Positions 38,834 to 47,584 of a DNA stretch of 52,759 bases are shown piece by piece. This stretch comes from Palsa-872 sp036844615 (lineage in GTDB: Bacteria > Chloroflexota > Dormibacteria > Dormibacterales > Dormibacteraceae), in NCBI GenBank assembly GCA_036844615.1, contig DAIUFK010000006.1, forward strand, positions 1 through 52,759, in the 5' to 3' direction. The translations under genes and the position numbers were made by a program. Within the stretch, counting starts at the first letter, position 1. Each line of letters opens with the position of its first letter. A model generated the notes under the pieces. It ran no database searches. It saw nothing but the letters and a program-made list of their open reading frames with translations, and had not been told where the DNA came from.

Positions 38834-40552
38834 ATGACAGTGCGCAAGGTCCTTCCTGACGCCCTCGCCGAACCCAAACCCACGGTGCGCGAGGCGATGC
38901 GGTTCGAGCCGTTCGCCAGCGCCAAGCTTGTCGCCGGCCAGAACGGACTGGACAGGTCCATCGAGTGGGTGCGCGCGATGGAGACGCCGGAGGTACAGCC
39001 GAGGGCAGGGGACCTCATCTTCACCACCGGATTTCCGATCAAGGACGACCGCGAAGGCCAGATTCGGCTCATCGCACGCATCGCCGAATCGGAAGGCGCC
39101 GGCCTGGTGGTGAGGCCTCATCCCTACCTCCCCAAGCTACCAGCGGAGATGGTGAGTGAGGCCAACCGCTTGAACGTCCCCCTTTTCACTGTGGCCCCTG
39201 ACGTCCAGATGGTCGACCTGATGGCGCCGCTGCTGGAGCGGATCATCAACGCCGAGCACTGGCGCCTCAAGCGCTCCATGGACATCCACCGCCGCTTCAC
39301 CGAGCTGGTCCTCGACGGCAAGGGAGTGAAGGAGATCTGCGCCACCCTTGCGGAGCTGCTCGAGAGCGCGGTGGTGATCGAGGACGCCAGCTTCCACCTG
39401 CTCGCTCACGCCGGCGGCGCCGGCGACCCTCACCGCAAGGAGACGATCCAGCGCCAGGGCACTCCTCAGCGCGTCCTTTTCGATCCGCAGGTCCAGCGCA
39501 TGCTGCGCGAGGTTGAGGCCTCGCGGGGGCCTGTGAAGGTGCCTGCCTTCCCGCACGTCGGGATGTCGAGGGAGCGGCTGATCGCCCCGATCCTCGCAGC
39601 CAACCAGGTGCTGGGCTACATCTCAGTCCTCGACCACCCGCCCCACAACGACGAGCTTGCGTTCATGGCGATTGAGCAGGCAGCGCTGGTGCTGGCGCTG
39701 GCGGTCGCGAAGGAACGCGAGCTCTCGGAGGTCGAGGGGAGGGTGCGGGGGGAGTTCCTGGAGGACCTTCTGCACGGAACGTACGGCGAGGAGGCGGCGG
39801 CCCAGCGGCGTGCGCGACACCTCGGCTATCCGCTGCACGGCAGCCACATTGTGATGCTGGTCGACATCGACGACTTCCGCGGCTTCATCGGCTCGCGCCA
39901 GGTGTCGGAGGATGCGATCCAGGCTCTGAAGCGCGAGTTCCTCCGCCGCGTCACCGGCGTGGTGCGGGCGACGTATGCGAGAGCGCTGGTTCAGGGTCGT
40001 TCGGACAGCGTCGCCTCGCTGCTGCCAGTGGGTACCGAAACCGGCGACTACCAGGCGCGAGGCCACGCGCTCGGGTTGCAGATCAGGCAGAACATCGCCG
40101 ACTGGAAGCCGGGATTCACGGTCTCGGTCGGGTTCAGCGGCCCGGCCGAAGCACCGGCCGGCCTGGCGGCCGCCCAGCGCGAGGTCATCTCGGTGATGGA
40201 TTCGCTCGCCCGCTTCAAGCGGTGGGGCCAGGTGGTAGCGGTGCCGGAGCTCGGACTGACCGGCCTGCTTGCGGCGGTTTCCGACGAGCGGCTCGTCGAC
40301 TACACGCGCAGGCACCTCGGCCCGCTCGTGGAGCACGATTCCGCGCGCAAAGGAAGCCTGGTTCCAACTCTGCGCGCCTACCTCGAGACCGGCGAGCAGC
40401 AGGAGGCTGCCAAGCGACTGCGCGTGCACCCGAACACGCTCCGCTACCGTCTCGATCGCATCCGCGAGATCAGCGGCGTCGACCTCGAAGACCCTGAGAC
40501 GCGACTCAACATGGCTGTCGCGCTTCGGGTGCAAGCCCTCCTCGGCATGTGA
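38834..40552 (+). CDS. PucR-family transcriptional regulator
   Basis: A 572-aa regulator. The N-terminal PucR sensory domain starts VREAMRFEPFASAKLVAGQN and has IEWVRAMETPEVQPRAGDLI. A GAF-like middle follows (LAELLESAVVIEDASFHLLA ... NQVLGYISVLDHPPHNDEL), then a CdaR GGDEF-like domain. The C-terminal HTH_30 helix-turn-helix is YLETGEQQEAAKRLRVHPNT ... YRLDRIREISGVDL. PucR was described as a purine-catabolism activator in Bacillus, but many members control other nitrogen or carbon genes. The next gene downstream is gltB (78 nt on), which makes nitrogen control plausible. The ORF opens at 38798, but ATG 38834 follows the promoter-like sequence and is chosen. Confidence 0.88.
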   Translation: MTVRKVLPDALAEPKPTVREAMRFEPFASAKLVAGQNGLDRSIEWVRAMETPEVQPRAGDLIFTTGFPIKDDREGQIRLIARIAESEGAGLVVRPHPYLPKLPAEMVSEANRLNVPLFTVAPDVQMVDLMAPLLERIINAEHWRLKRSMDIHRRFTELVLDGKGVKEICATLAELLESAVVIEDASFHLLAHAGGAGDPHRKETIQRQGTPQRVLFDPQVQRMLREVEASRGPVKVPAFPHVGMSRERLIAPILAANQVLGYISVLDHPPHNDELAFMAIEQAALVLALAVAKERELSEVEGRVRGEFLEDLLHGTYGEEAAAQRRARHLGYPLHGSHIVMLVDIDDFRGFIGSRQVSEDAIQALKREFLRRVTGVVRATYARALVQGRSDSVASLLPVGTETGDYQARGHALGLQIRQNIADWKPGFTVSVGFSGPAEAPAGLAAAQREVISVMDSLARFKRWGQVVAVPELGLTGLLAAVSDERLVDYTRRHLGPLVEHDSARKGSLVPTLRAYLETGEQQEAAKRLRVHPNTLRYRLDRIREISGVDLEDPETRLNMAVALRVQALLGM

Positions 40553-40617
40553 CGCTGCAATAACGTTTCCCGCAGGGATTTGTCTGTAGCTCACTAGCCC
40601 ATCGGCCAGGTTCCCGG

Positions 40618-40623
40618 TAAGTT
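40618..40623 (+). promoter_or_regulatory. Putative leaderless -10 box of gltB
   Basis: TAAGTT followed by 7 nt and the GTG at 40631, in the 78-nt gap after the PucR gene. Confidence 0.4.
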
Positions 40624-40630
40624 CACACCA

Positions 40631-43600
40631 GTGCCCCCAGCGCTACGTCGATCACGCCTTGCCTGGCCGGGGGACCTCCCCAGGGACCGGGCTGCCTGTG
40701 GAATGGGCTTTGTCGCCACCCCTGAGCTCGGCCATGAAGCGGTCTCCCTCGGCGCCCAGGCCCTTGCCCGCCTTGCGCATCGCGGCGGCCTCGACGCCGA
40801 CGGCAAGAGTGGAGACGGCGCGGGCCTCCTGATCCAGGTCCCGCAGAAGCTGCTGGGCGGCGAGCTGGCGGTGGCTGTCCTTTTCGAGTGGGACAAGCGA
40901 GCTCGAGGCATCGTCGCCGATGCGATCGCAGGCGCAGGGATGGAGCTCCTGTCGTGGCGGGCCGTTCCTGTCGACCAGCAGAGCCTCGGCGAGAGGGCGC
41001 TGGCGACAAGGCCTGCGATCTGGCATGGGCTCATCGCCAAGCCCGACCTCGAGCCCGACGAGTGGGAGCACCGGCTGTATCTCGCGCGCCGGCGCGCCGA
41101 GGCCCGAGCCCAGGACGAGAGCGTGGCGATGTACCTGCCTTCGTGCTCGAGCAGGACAGTGGTCTACAAGGGTCTGATGGCGGGCACCCGGCTCGCTGAC
41201 TTCTACGTCGACCTGCGCGACCCGGATTGCGAGAGCCGGCTATCAGTCTTCCACCAGCGCTACTCGACCAACACGATGCCCGACTGGCGCCTTGCACAGC
41301 CTTTCCGGATGCTGGCGCACAACGGCGAGATCAATACGGTCACTGGCAACCGCGCATGGATGCGAGCGCGCGAAGCCGAGCTCGAACCCGAGATGCGCGG
41401 CGTCATCTGGCCGGAGGGCTCCGACTCCGCCTCTCTCGACAACGCCCTCGAGCTGCTGGTGCAGCGCGGCTGGGAGGTGTCGGAGGCGCTGATGAGCCTT
41501 GTCCCCGATGCATGGGAGGGGAGAGGGGATCTCGCGTCGGCGGTGCGTGACTTCTACCGATACCAGTCCATCCGATTCGAGCCGTGGGACGGGCCGGCGG
41601 CGCTGGCGTTCAGCGACGGCGTCGTCGTCGGCGCCGCGCTCGACCGCAACGGCCTGCGCCCCCTCAGGTGGCAGCGCACCAGGGATGGTCTCGTTGCCGC
41701 AGCCTCAGAGGCAGGCGTGGTCACGATGGCGCCCGGCGACGTCGTCGAGCGCGGAAGGCTCGGCCCGGGGCAGATGCTTCTCGTCGACACGCGCGATGGA
41801 TCGCTTCTGCGCGATGCCGACGCCAAGGAGCGCGCGGCCGCTCGCCACGACTACGGCCTGCTGGCTGATCGTGCGCTCATCCCGGTGGAGCGGCACCACA
41901 TAGAGGTCGAGTCCCCCGACGACATCCCCGCACAGCAGCGCCTGCACGGGTGGGGCGCGGAGGACGTGAAGTTCGTCGTTTCGGCGATGGCGGAGACCGG
42001 CGCCGAGCCCGTGTATTCGATGGGCGACGACATCCCGATCGCTCCCCTCGGCCGCACGCCGCGCCGCGTGTACGGCTACCTGCGGCAGCGCTTCGCCCAG
42101 GTGACGAACCCGGCGATCGACCCGCTTCGCGAGAAGGCTGTGATGTCGATACGCATGCTGCTCGGTGCGCGCCAGGGGACGCTCGAGCCGGAAGGTGGCG
42201 CCGACCGCGAGCTCCGCCGCCGTCACCATCCCGCCGTGCCGGGCGCCAAGCGACTGCTGGAGCTTGAGTCCCCGGTGCTTGGCGCGGGCGAGCTGGCTCG
42301 CGTGCTGGAGGAGGCGACAGTCCTCGACGCGACCTATGCCCCTGGCGAATCGCTGAGCGAAGCGCTGACCCGGTTGTGCATTGAAACCGATGAGGTAGAC
42401 GGCGTTGTAGCGATAAGCGATAGGCGATCTGGACCGGAACAGCGCCCCATTCCAATGGCGCTTGCGGTCGGAGCGGTGCACGAGCACCTGTTGGTGAAAG
42501 GCGATCGCATGGCTAAGGACCTGGTCGCGATCGCGGGCGACGTCGTCGACGTCCACGACGTCGCGTGCCTCATCTCGATCGGTGCGACTGCAGTCCACCC
42601 GTACCTGGCCCTTGCCACCGCCGGCGCCGCGCCTGCTGAGGGCGCGACAGCATTCGAAGGCGAGGTCCGTTATCGCAAAGCGTTGGAAGCGGGCCTTCTG
42701 AAAGTGATGGCCAAGATGGGAATCTCCTGCGTCACCAGTTACCGCGGGGCACAGAGCCTTGAGGCGCTGGGCCTTGGCGCCGAGGTGATGGAGCGGTGCT
42801 TCCCATCGGTGCCGTCGCATATCGGGGGGGCGGATCTTGCAGACATCGAGCTGATGATCCAGGCGCGCTCGACCGCGGGCCAGGAGCCTGTGATCGACCA
42901 CGGCCGCGTTCGTTTCCGCAAGGCGGGCGAGCATCATGCCTACAACCCGCTGGCGGTGCGCGCGGCGAAGAAGGCTGCGCAGACCGGCGATCGCGAGGCG
43001 TACCGCGAATGGCGTCGCCTCTCGACGATGGACCAGCCCCAGAACCTCAGGGAGCTGCTCCACATCAAGGAGGCGCGCACCGCCCTGCCGCTCGAAGACG
43101 TCGAGCCAGCAACGGAGATCGTCAAGCGGTTTGTCAGCACAGCAATGTCCTTGGGCGCGCTCTCACCTGAGGCGCACGAGGCGCTCGCGATGGCGATGAA
43201 CCAGATCGGGGCGCGCTCCAACTCGGGCGAGGGAGGCGAGGACCCGATCACATACACCCTCCCCCTTCCGGGGGGAGGGTCGGGGAGCGGGGCTGAAGAC
43301 CAATCGAGGCGTCGCGACAACAAAGTCAAGCAGGTCGCGTCAGCGCGATTCGGAGTGACCCCGCGCTACCTGAAGCGCGCCGATGAGCTCGAGATAAAGA
43401 TCGCGCAGGGCTCGAAGCCTGGCGAAGGCGGGCAGCTGCCGGGGATCAAGGTCACCAGCCTCATCGCGCGGCTGAGGCACGCGCAGCCGGGGATGCAGCT
43501 GATCTCGCCGCCGCCCCATCACGACATCTACTCGATCGAAGATCTTGCCCAGCTCATCCACGACCTGAAGACCGTCAACCCGAGGGCGCGCATCGGCGTG

Positions 43601-44926
43601 AAGCTCGTCTCGGAGGCGGGTGTCGGCACCATCGCAGCCGGCGTGGCCAAGGCCCGCGCCGACTACATCCTCATCTCGGGCCACGATGGCGGCACCGGCG
43701 CATCGCCGCTTTCGTCGATCAAGAACGCAGGCGTGCCGTGGGAGCTAGGCCTGGCCGAGACGCAGCAGGTGCTGGTCTCGAACCGCCTGCGCGAGCGTGT
43801 GAGCCTGCGCACGGACGGCGGCCTGCGCAGCGGGCGCGACATCGTCATCGCGGCAATGCTCGGCGCAGAGGAGTACGGGTTCGGCACAGGAGTGCTCGTG
43901 GCGCTCGGCTGCGATATGGCGCGCCAATGCCACCTCAACACGTGTCCAACTGGAATCGCCACGCAGCGCGAGGACCTGCGCGCGAAGTTCGAGGGCCGCC
44001 CCGAGCACGTCATCAATTACCTGTTCCTGATCGCGGAGGAAACGCGCGAACACCTGTCGCGCCTGCACGCGCGCACGATCGAAGAGGTGGTCGGCCGCGT
44101 CGACCTCCTGGAGGCGTCGCTCGATGCGCAGCTCGACCTCTCATACATCCTGAAGGCGCCAGGCGAGGGACTGCCGCAAAGGCGACTGTGGGCGCGAAAC
44201 GGCGAGCCGGCGGCAGCGGCGCCCCCCAGCGGCAGCATCAACAACTCGCACCGCACAGTCGGCGCCGCCCTGGATCCTGGCGAGCAGCGCCACTACACAG
44301 GCAGCGCAGGCCAGAGCTTCGGCGCATTCCTCGAAGAAGGAGCGGAGCTCACGCTCGAAGGTGAGGCGCAGGACTACGTGGGCAAGGGCATGGGCGGCGG
44401 GGTGATCGCGATCAGGCCGTTCGCCGGCGGCGATGTCAACGACGCGGTGCTGGCGGGCAACACCATCTGTTACGGCGCGACGGGAGGCAAGCTGTTCGTC
44501 GCGGGCCGCGTGGGCGAGCGCTTCTGCGTGCGCAACTCAGGCGCGACCGCCGTGGTGGAAGGAGCGGGCGACCATTTCTGCGAGTACATGACAGGCGGAG
44601 TGGCGGTCGCCCTCGGGCCGGTGGGCTGGAACGCGGGCGCCGGCATGACCGGCGGCGTGGCGTACCTGACCGAGTGGCGCCAGATCAACAGCGACAGCGT
44701 GGTCGCACGCGAGGTCCCCGCCGAGGATGCCGACGAGCTGCGCAAGCTGGTGGAAGAGCACCAGCGACGCACTGGCAGCGCGTTGGCAGTGGCGATGCTC
44801 GCGGACTGGGATCACGCATTGAAGAAGTTCAGGCAGATGGTCCCGGTCGCCGCGGTGCAGGCCCAGGCCGCGCCCGAATCGGCACCCGCGGAAACCAGGG
44901 AGAGCGTCCCCAAGTCAGCGGCCTAG
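40631..44926 (+). CDS. gltB: Glutamate synthase large subunit
   Basis: Transfers the amide nitrogen of glutamine to 2-oxoglutarate. In 1431 aa all domains are present. A 22-residue propeptide ends before Cys23 (AACGMGFVA), the class II amidotransferase nucleophile after processing. Amidase motifs are HQRYSTNTMPDWRLAQPFRM and AHNGEINTVTGN. The central domain follows. The synthase TIM barrel has SARFGVTPRYLKRADELEIK and LISGHDGGTGASPLSS, and the 3Fe-4S cluster region is GCDMARQCHLNTCPTGIATQ. The C-terminal GXGXG helix has GKGMGGGVIAIRPF. Between GEGGEDP and KVKQVASARFG lies an unusual Gly/Ser insert from a palindromic DNA element. No gltD is adjacent; the electron donor partner is elsewhere, or ferredoxin. 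GTG 40631 start. Confidence 0.95.
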   Translation: MPPALRRSRLAWPGDLPRDRAACGMGFVATPELGHEAVSLGAQALARLAHRGGLDADGKSGDGAGLLIQVPQKLLGGELAVAVLFEWDKRARGIVADAIAGAGMELLSWRAVPVDQQSLGERALATRPAIWHGLIAKPDLEPDEWEHRLYLARRRAEARAQDESVAMYLPSCSSRTVVYKGLMAGTRLADFYVDLRDPDCESRLSVFHQRYSTNTMPDWRLAQPFRMLAHNGEINTVTGNRAWMRAREAELEPEMRGVIWPEGSDSASLDNALELLVQRGWEVSEALMSLVPDAWEGRGDLASAVRDFYRYQSIRFEPWDGPAALAFSDGVVVGAALDRNGLRPLRWQRTRDGLVAAASEAGVVTMAPGDVVERGRLGPGQMLLVDTRDGSLLRDADAKERAAARHDYGLLADRALIPVERHHIEVESPDDIPAQQRLHGWGAEDVKFVVSAMAETGAEPVYSMGDDIPIAPLGRTPRRVYGYLRQRFAQVTNPAIDPLREKAVMSIRMLLGARQGTLEPEGGADRELRRRHHPAVPGAKRLLELESPVLGAGELARVLEEATVLDATYAPGESLSEALTRLCIETDEVDGVVAISDRRSGPEQRPIPMALAVGAVHEHLLVKGDRMAKDLVAIAGDVVDVHDVACLISIGATAVHPYLALATAGAAPAEGATAFEGEVRYRKALEAGLLKVMAKMGISCVTSYRGAQSLEALGLGAEVMERCFPSVPSHIGGADLADIELMIQARSTAGQEPVIDHGRVRFRKAGEHHAYNPLAVRAAKKAAQTGDREAYREWRRLSTMDQPQNLRELLHIKEARTALPLEDVEPATEIVKRFVSTAMSLGALSPEAHEALAMAMNQIGARSNSGEGGEDPITYTLPLPGGGSGSGAEDQSRRRDNKVKQVASARFGVTPRYLKRADELEIKIAQGSKPGEGGQLPGIKVTSLIARLRHAQPGMQLISPPPHHDIYSIEDLAQLIHDLKTVNPRARIGVKLVSEAGVGTIAAGVAKARADYILISGHDGGTGASPLSSIKNAGVPWELGLAETQQVLVSNRLRERVSLRTDGGLRSGRDIVIAAMLGAEEYGFGTGVLVALGCDMARQCHLNTCPTGIATQREDLRAKFEGRPEHVINYLFLIAEETREHLSRLHARTIEEVVGRVDLLEASLDAQLDLSYILKAPGEGLPQRRLWARNGEPAAAAPPSGSINNSHRTVGAALDPGEQRHYTGSAGQSFGAFLEEGAELTLEGEAQDYVGKGMGGGVIAIRPFAGGDVNDAVLAGNTICYGATGGKLFVAGRVGERFCVRNSGATAVVEGAGDHFCEYMTGGVAVALGPVGWNAGAGMTGGVAYLTEWRQINSDSVVAREVPAEDADELRKLVEEHQRRTGSALAVAMLADWDHALKKFRQMVPVAAVQAQAAPESAPAETRESVPKSAA
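43256..43280. repeat. Palindromic insertion inside gltB
   Basis: ACCCTCCCCC (43256-43265) and GGGGGAGGGT (43271-43280) form a perfect 10-bp stem around TTCCG. The element and its GC-rich right flank stay in frame and encode TLPLPGGGSGSGAEDQ in the synthase domain. It resembles palindromic repeat elements found between genes in high-GC bacteria. Confidence 0.6.
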
Positions 44927-46122
44927 GCCGCCCAGCGCACCCCCGGCCCACGCGCTCGTCTGAAGACCACACGGTCGGGCGGCATGAATCGGAACTCTCG
45001 GCCAGCTTTCACCACCTGCCACCCACCTTCATGCACGAGGCGATGGTGGAAGTAGCAGAGCAGGACAAGGTTGGGGAGATTGCTCGGACCACCGTGCGCC
45101 CAGGCGACGATGTGATGGGGTGTGGACCAGTTGACCTGGCGATCGCAGCCCGGCCAGCGACAACCTCTATCGCGCTTACCGAGTGCGCGCCGAATCGGCG
45201 GCGAGACCACGCGCGTCGCCCGGCCGACGTCGATCACCATCGAGTCGGCAAGCAGGACGCGCGACATCGTGCAGTCGCAAGTGATGCGCTCAAGAGTCTG
45301 CGTGGAGATGGGCAGCGACAGCTCGAGGTCAGCCGGTGGCGCGCCGACCTCATTCTTCAGGCCTTCGATGGTGGTCGTCAACGAAACGTGCGGCCTGACG
45401 CCGTTGCGCCTGGGCAGCCTTCCCTCGTCGAGAGCGTGATGCACAAGCTCACTCACCGAGTCGGCCATCCGCTGCTTGTGGCTCCTGTCGTCTTCCGGCC
45501 CGCGCCGCTTCGCGAGCGAATCGAGCGCCGTCTTCAGCGCCGCGCCCGCTTCGGGGTCGAGGATGGCGTCCACGCAATACATGCCATCGCCCATCTGGTT
45601 GATGTCCAGCCGGCGCAGGGTGAAGTCGGCCTCCGCCTCATTGAAGAAGCCGTCAGGGTCGGCGACATGCCTGGCATAGCGGCAGAGGTAGCGCAAAGAA
45701 GCGACTGAATGGTTGCGCGCGTGCTCGAGCATCTCGTCCTCGACAAAGAGGTCGCGCTTGTCGCCTAGCTGGTCCCGAAGATGGCAGAGCACCGATGTGG
45801 ATTGATAGCTGATCTCACCAGTGCGCAGGGCCTCGGCGATCTTGGGCAGCGACTCGAGCTGGGTGCCGACACAGAGTCGATCGGCAACCGAGCTGGAGGA
45901 CATGCCGCAGATGCGTCCGATCCAGGTAACGACGCTGGCTGACCCATCTGCGCGGTTAGCCCCGACTTTCCGGACCTCGCGCGTCTGGGCAGCGAAATCG
46001 CCATCCAGGGAGTCGATGACAGCGCGATAGCTTTTTAGATCGACCGAGCGTTCATCACGAGCAAGAAACTCGCGCACTGCTTCCTGAAATCTCTCGAGGT
46101 CTGTGCCCCCCTCCCCCAACAT
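44923..46122 (-). CDS. DUF222/HNH endonuclease-domain protein
   Basis: A 399-aa protein with an N-terminal DUF222 domain (VVTWIGRICGMSSSSVADRL, YQSTSVLCHLRDQL, HSVASLRYLCRYARHVADPD) and a C-terminal HNH nuclease motif (RDRGCRWPGCDRQVNWSTPH HI, then HGGPSNLPNLVLLCYFHHRL). This two-domain form is typical of the multicopy 13E12-repeat family in Actinobacteria, some of which are LexA-controlled. ATG 46122 is chosen because a promoter with TACACT lies 6 nt upstream. A GTG at 46155 would include the operator palindrome in the coding sequence. The stop overlaps the convergent gltB stop within a 14-bp palindrome. Mobility is possible, but no terminal repeats were recognised. Confidence 0.87.
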   Translation of the reverse strand: MLGEGGTDLERFQEAVREFLARDERSVDLKSYRAVIDSLDGDFAAQTREVRKVGANRADGSASVVTWIGRICGMSSSSVADRLCVGTQLESLPKIAEALRTGEISYQSTSVLCHLRDQLGDKRDLFVEDEMLEHARNHSVASLRYLCRYARHVADPDGFFNEAEADFTLRRLDINQMGDGMYCVDAILDPEAGAALKTALDSLAKRRGPEDDRSHKQRMADSVSELVHHALDEGRLPRRNGVRPHVSLTTTIEGLKNEVGAPPADLELSLPISTQTLERITCDCTMSRVLLADSMVIDVGRATRVVSPPIRRALGKRDRGCRWPGCDRQVNWSTPHHIVAWAHGGPSNLPNLVLLCYFHHRLVHEGGWQVVKAGREFRFMPPDRVVFRRARGPGVRWAA

Positions 46123-46128
46123 GAGAGA

Positions 46129-46157
46129 AGTGTACCAAACATATGTTTGGGGCACAA
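46129..46157 (-). promoter_or_regulatory. HNH-gene promoter with operator palindrome in the spacer
   Basis: On the minus strand: TTGTGC (46157-46152), a 17-nt spacer, TACACT (46134-46129), then 6 nt to ATG 46122. The spacer contains the perfect 16-bp palindrome CCAAACATATGTTTGG (46135-46150). This is the position of a classical repressor operator. The palindrome shares the AAC-ATAT-GTT core with actinobacterial LexA boxes. Confidence 0.55.
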
Positions 46158-46245
46158 TACTTTACTCGGTAAATTTCAGTCCGACAAGCCCTGGGCCGAC
46201 GCCCTCGACGCCACAGGGCGTACACGCAAACCACCGAGCTACGAC

Positions 46246-46520
46246 AACTCCCTCTTCCCGGCCCGTCCCGCCCGCGCCACAACCAAACCAACGCGGCGCG
46301 CTTGCGCCTCACCGCCCTTGAGAACTCCCTCTTCCCAGCCCGTCCCGCCCGCGCCCAACCAAACCAACGCGTCGCGCTTGCGTCTCACCGCCCACGAGAA
46401 CTCCCCTCTTCCCAGCCCGGTCCCGCCCGCGCCCAACCAAACCAACACGTCGCGCTTGCGCCTCACCGCCCACAAGAACTCCCTCTTCCCAGCCCGTCCC
46501 CGCGCGCCACTCACACCCAG
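46246..46520. repeat. 77-bp tandem repeat, about 3.6 copies
   Basis: Copies begin with AACTCCCTCTTCCC-type sequence at 46246, 46323, 46399 and 46477 (periods 77, 76 and 78). Copies differ by a few substitutions and single-base indels, such as ACTCCCCTC and GGTCCCG in copy 3. The plus strand is strongly C-rich. Because the period is not a multiple of three and varies, the array is non-coding. It fills most of the 387-nt stretch between the HNH promoter and the Gfo/Idh stop; the remaining bases before it (46158-46245) hold only the small inverted repeat TTTACTCGGTAAA. Confidence 0.85.
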
Positions 46521-46541
46521 CGTCGAGCGGCGACTGCCCCC

Positions 46542-47584
46542 TTACCGAATCCCCGCCGACTCCGCGATCCGATCCAGCACCTTCATGTTCGCGATCGNNN
46601 NNNNNNNNNNNNNNNNNNNNNNNNNNNNNNNNNNNNNNNNNNNNNNNNNNNNNNNNNNNNNNNNNNNNNNNNNNNNNNNNNNNNNNNNNNNNNNNNNTAC
46701 CGAATCCCCGCCGACTCCGCGATCCGATCCAGCACCTTCATGTTCGCGATCGAGTCAGCGACCGGAAGGGCCACGGCCTGTCCATCGAGCACACTCCCCC
46801 CAAACGACTCGACCATCAATCGATACGGATCGGGCTCCGCGGAGCTGAAGGGCCTCTCCAGGCGCACGCGCCCGCCCTGCGTCACCACCGTGAGCTCCTG
46901 CTCCTCGGGCGACTCAAAGCTCGCCCACAGCTCCGCCGTCTCCCCCCCGGGGAAGTGCAACAACGCGCTCACCGTCATGTCGACCTCGCTACCACGCGCC
47001 ACCGCCATGACCCCGTCCGGCTCCCCCAGGATCCACCTCGCGGCGCTCACCGTGTAACACCCCACGTCGAGCAACGCTCCTCCCCCAAGCTCCTTCCTCA
47101 TCCTGTAGTTCGCCCTGTCGAGCAGAGTGAATCCAAACGTCGCCTGCACGAACATCGCATCGCGCAACCCATCCACAAAAGCCTGCGGACGCGGATGGAA
47201 CCTGTACATGAACGCCTCCATGAGCAGCACCCCCGCCTTCTGAGCAGCCGCCCCCATCTCCTCCGCTTCCCCCGCATTCATTCCCAGCGGCTTCTCGCAC
47301 AGGACGTGCTTCCCCGCAGCCACAGCACGCACCGTCCACTCCCTGTGCACGCTGTTGTGAAGCGGTATGTAGACCGCCTCCACCTCGGGATCAGCCAGCA
47401 CGGCTTCGTAACCGTCCGCCACACGCCCAACCCCATGCCGCGAAGCTAGCTCGCGCGCCCGGGTCGGGTCACGGCTGGCGATGGCGACGAGCCTCCCATT
47501 GCTGGAGGCTGCGATGGCAGGCATCACCGCACTGTCCGCGATCCCCGCCGCGCCGAGCACCCCCCACCCGAGACGCCGCGCTAT
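46542..47584 (-). CDS. Gfo/Idh/MocA-family oxidoreductase (interrupted by assembly gap)
   Basis: An NAD(P)-dependent sugar or polyol dehydrogenase-like protein. The Rossmann start is LGWGVLGAAGIADSAVMPAI, followed by VYIPLHNSVHREWTVRAVAA, the conserved GKHVLCEKPLGMNAGEAEEM (EKP) and ELGGGALLDVGCYTVSAARW. A 55-bp duplication plus 100 N (46543-46697) is an assembly artefact. Removing the copy and the Ns gives a continuous 888-nt frame, 295 codons and a TAA, ending AESAGIR. The normal N-terminus MxRRLGWGVLG begins at an ATA codon (47584-47582) that overlaps the upstream stop as ATAG and has GAGG 5 nt upstream. The only orthodox start, GTG 47560, would cut off half of the first beta strand. It is coupled to the ThuA-fusion gene. 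Confidence 0.85.
46543..46597. repeat. 55-bp direct repeat, copy 1 (assembly end)
   Basis: Identical over 55 bp to 46698-46752, the copies flanking exactly 100 N. It is the unresolved overlap of two contig ends, not a biological duplication. Confidence 0.9.
46598..46697. other. Assembly gap (100 N), probably artefactual
   Basis: Exactly 100 N between two identical 55-bp ends. Merging the ends restores the Gfo/Idh reading frame, so no real sequence seems to be missing here. Confidence 0.9.
46698..46752. repeat. 55-bp direct repeat, copy 2 (assembly end)
   Basis: Second copy of the 46543-46597 sequence, inside the 3' end of the Gfo/Idh gene. Confidence 0.9.

Noticed and set aside
46239..46514. 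Repeat peptide ORFs across the 77-bp tandem repeat
   Set aside because: The repeat period is 76-78 nt and not a multiple of three, so the frame rotates between copies; apparent repeat peptides are accidental.
46246..46520. CRISPR array
   Set aside because: Direct head-to-tail repeats of 77 bp with no unique spacers and no cas genes nearby.
46543..46752. Target-site duplication of a mobile element in the gap
   Set aside because: 55 bp is far too long for a typical target duplication, and the gap is a fixed 100-N placeholder; contig overlap explains it fully.
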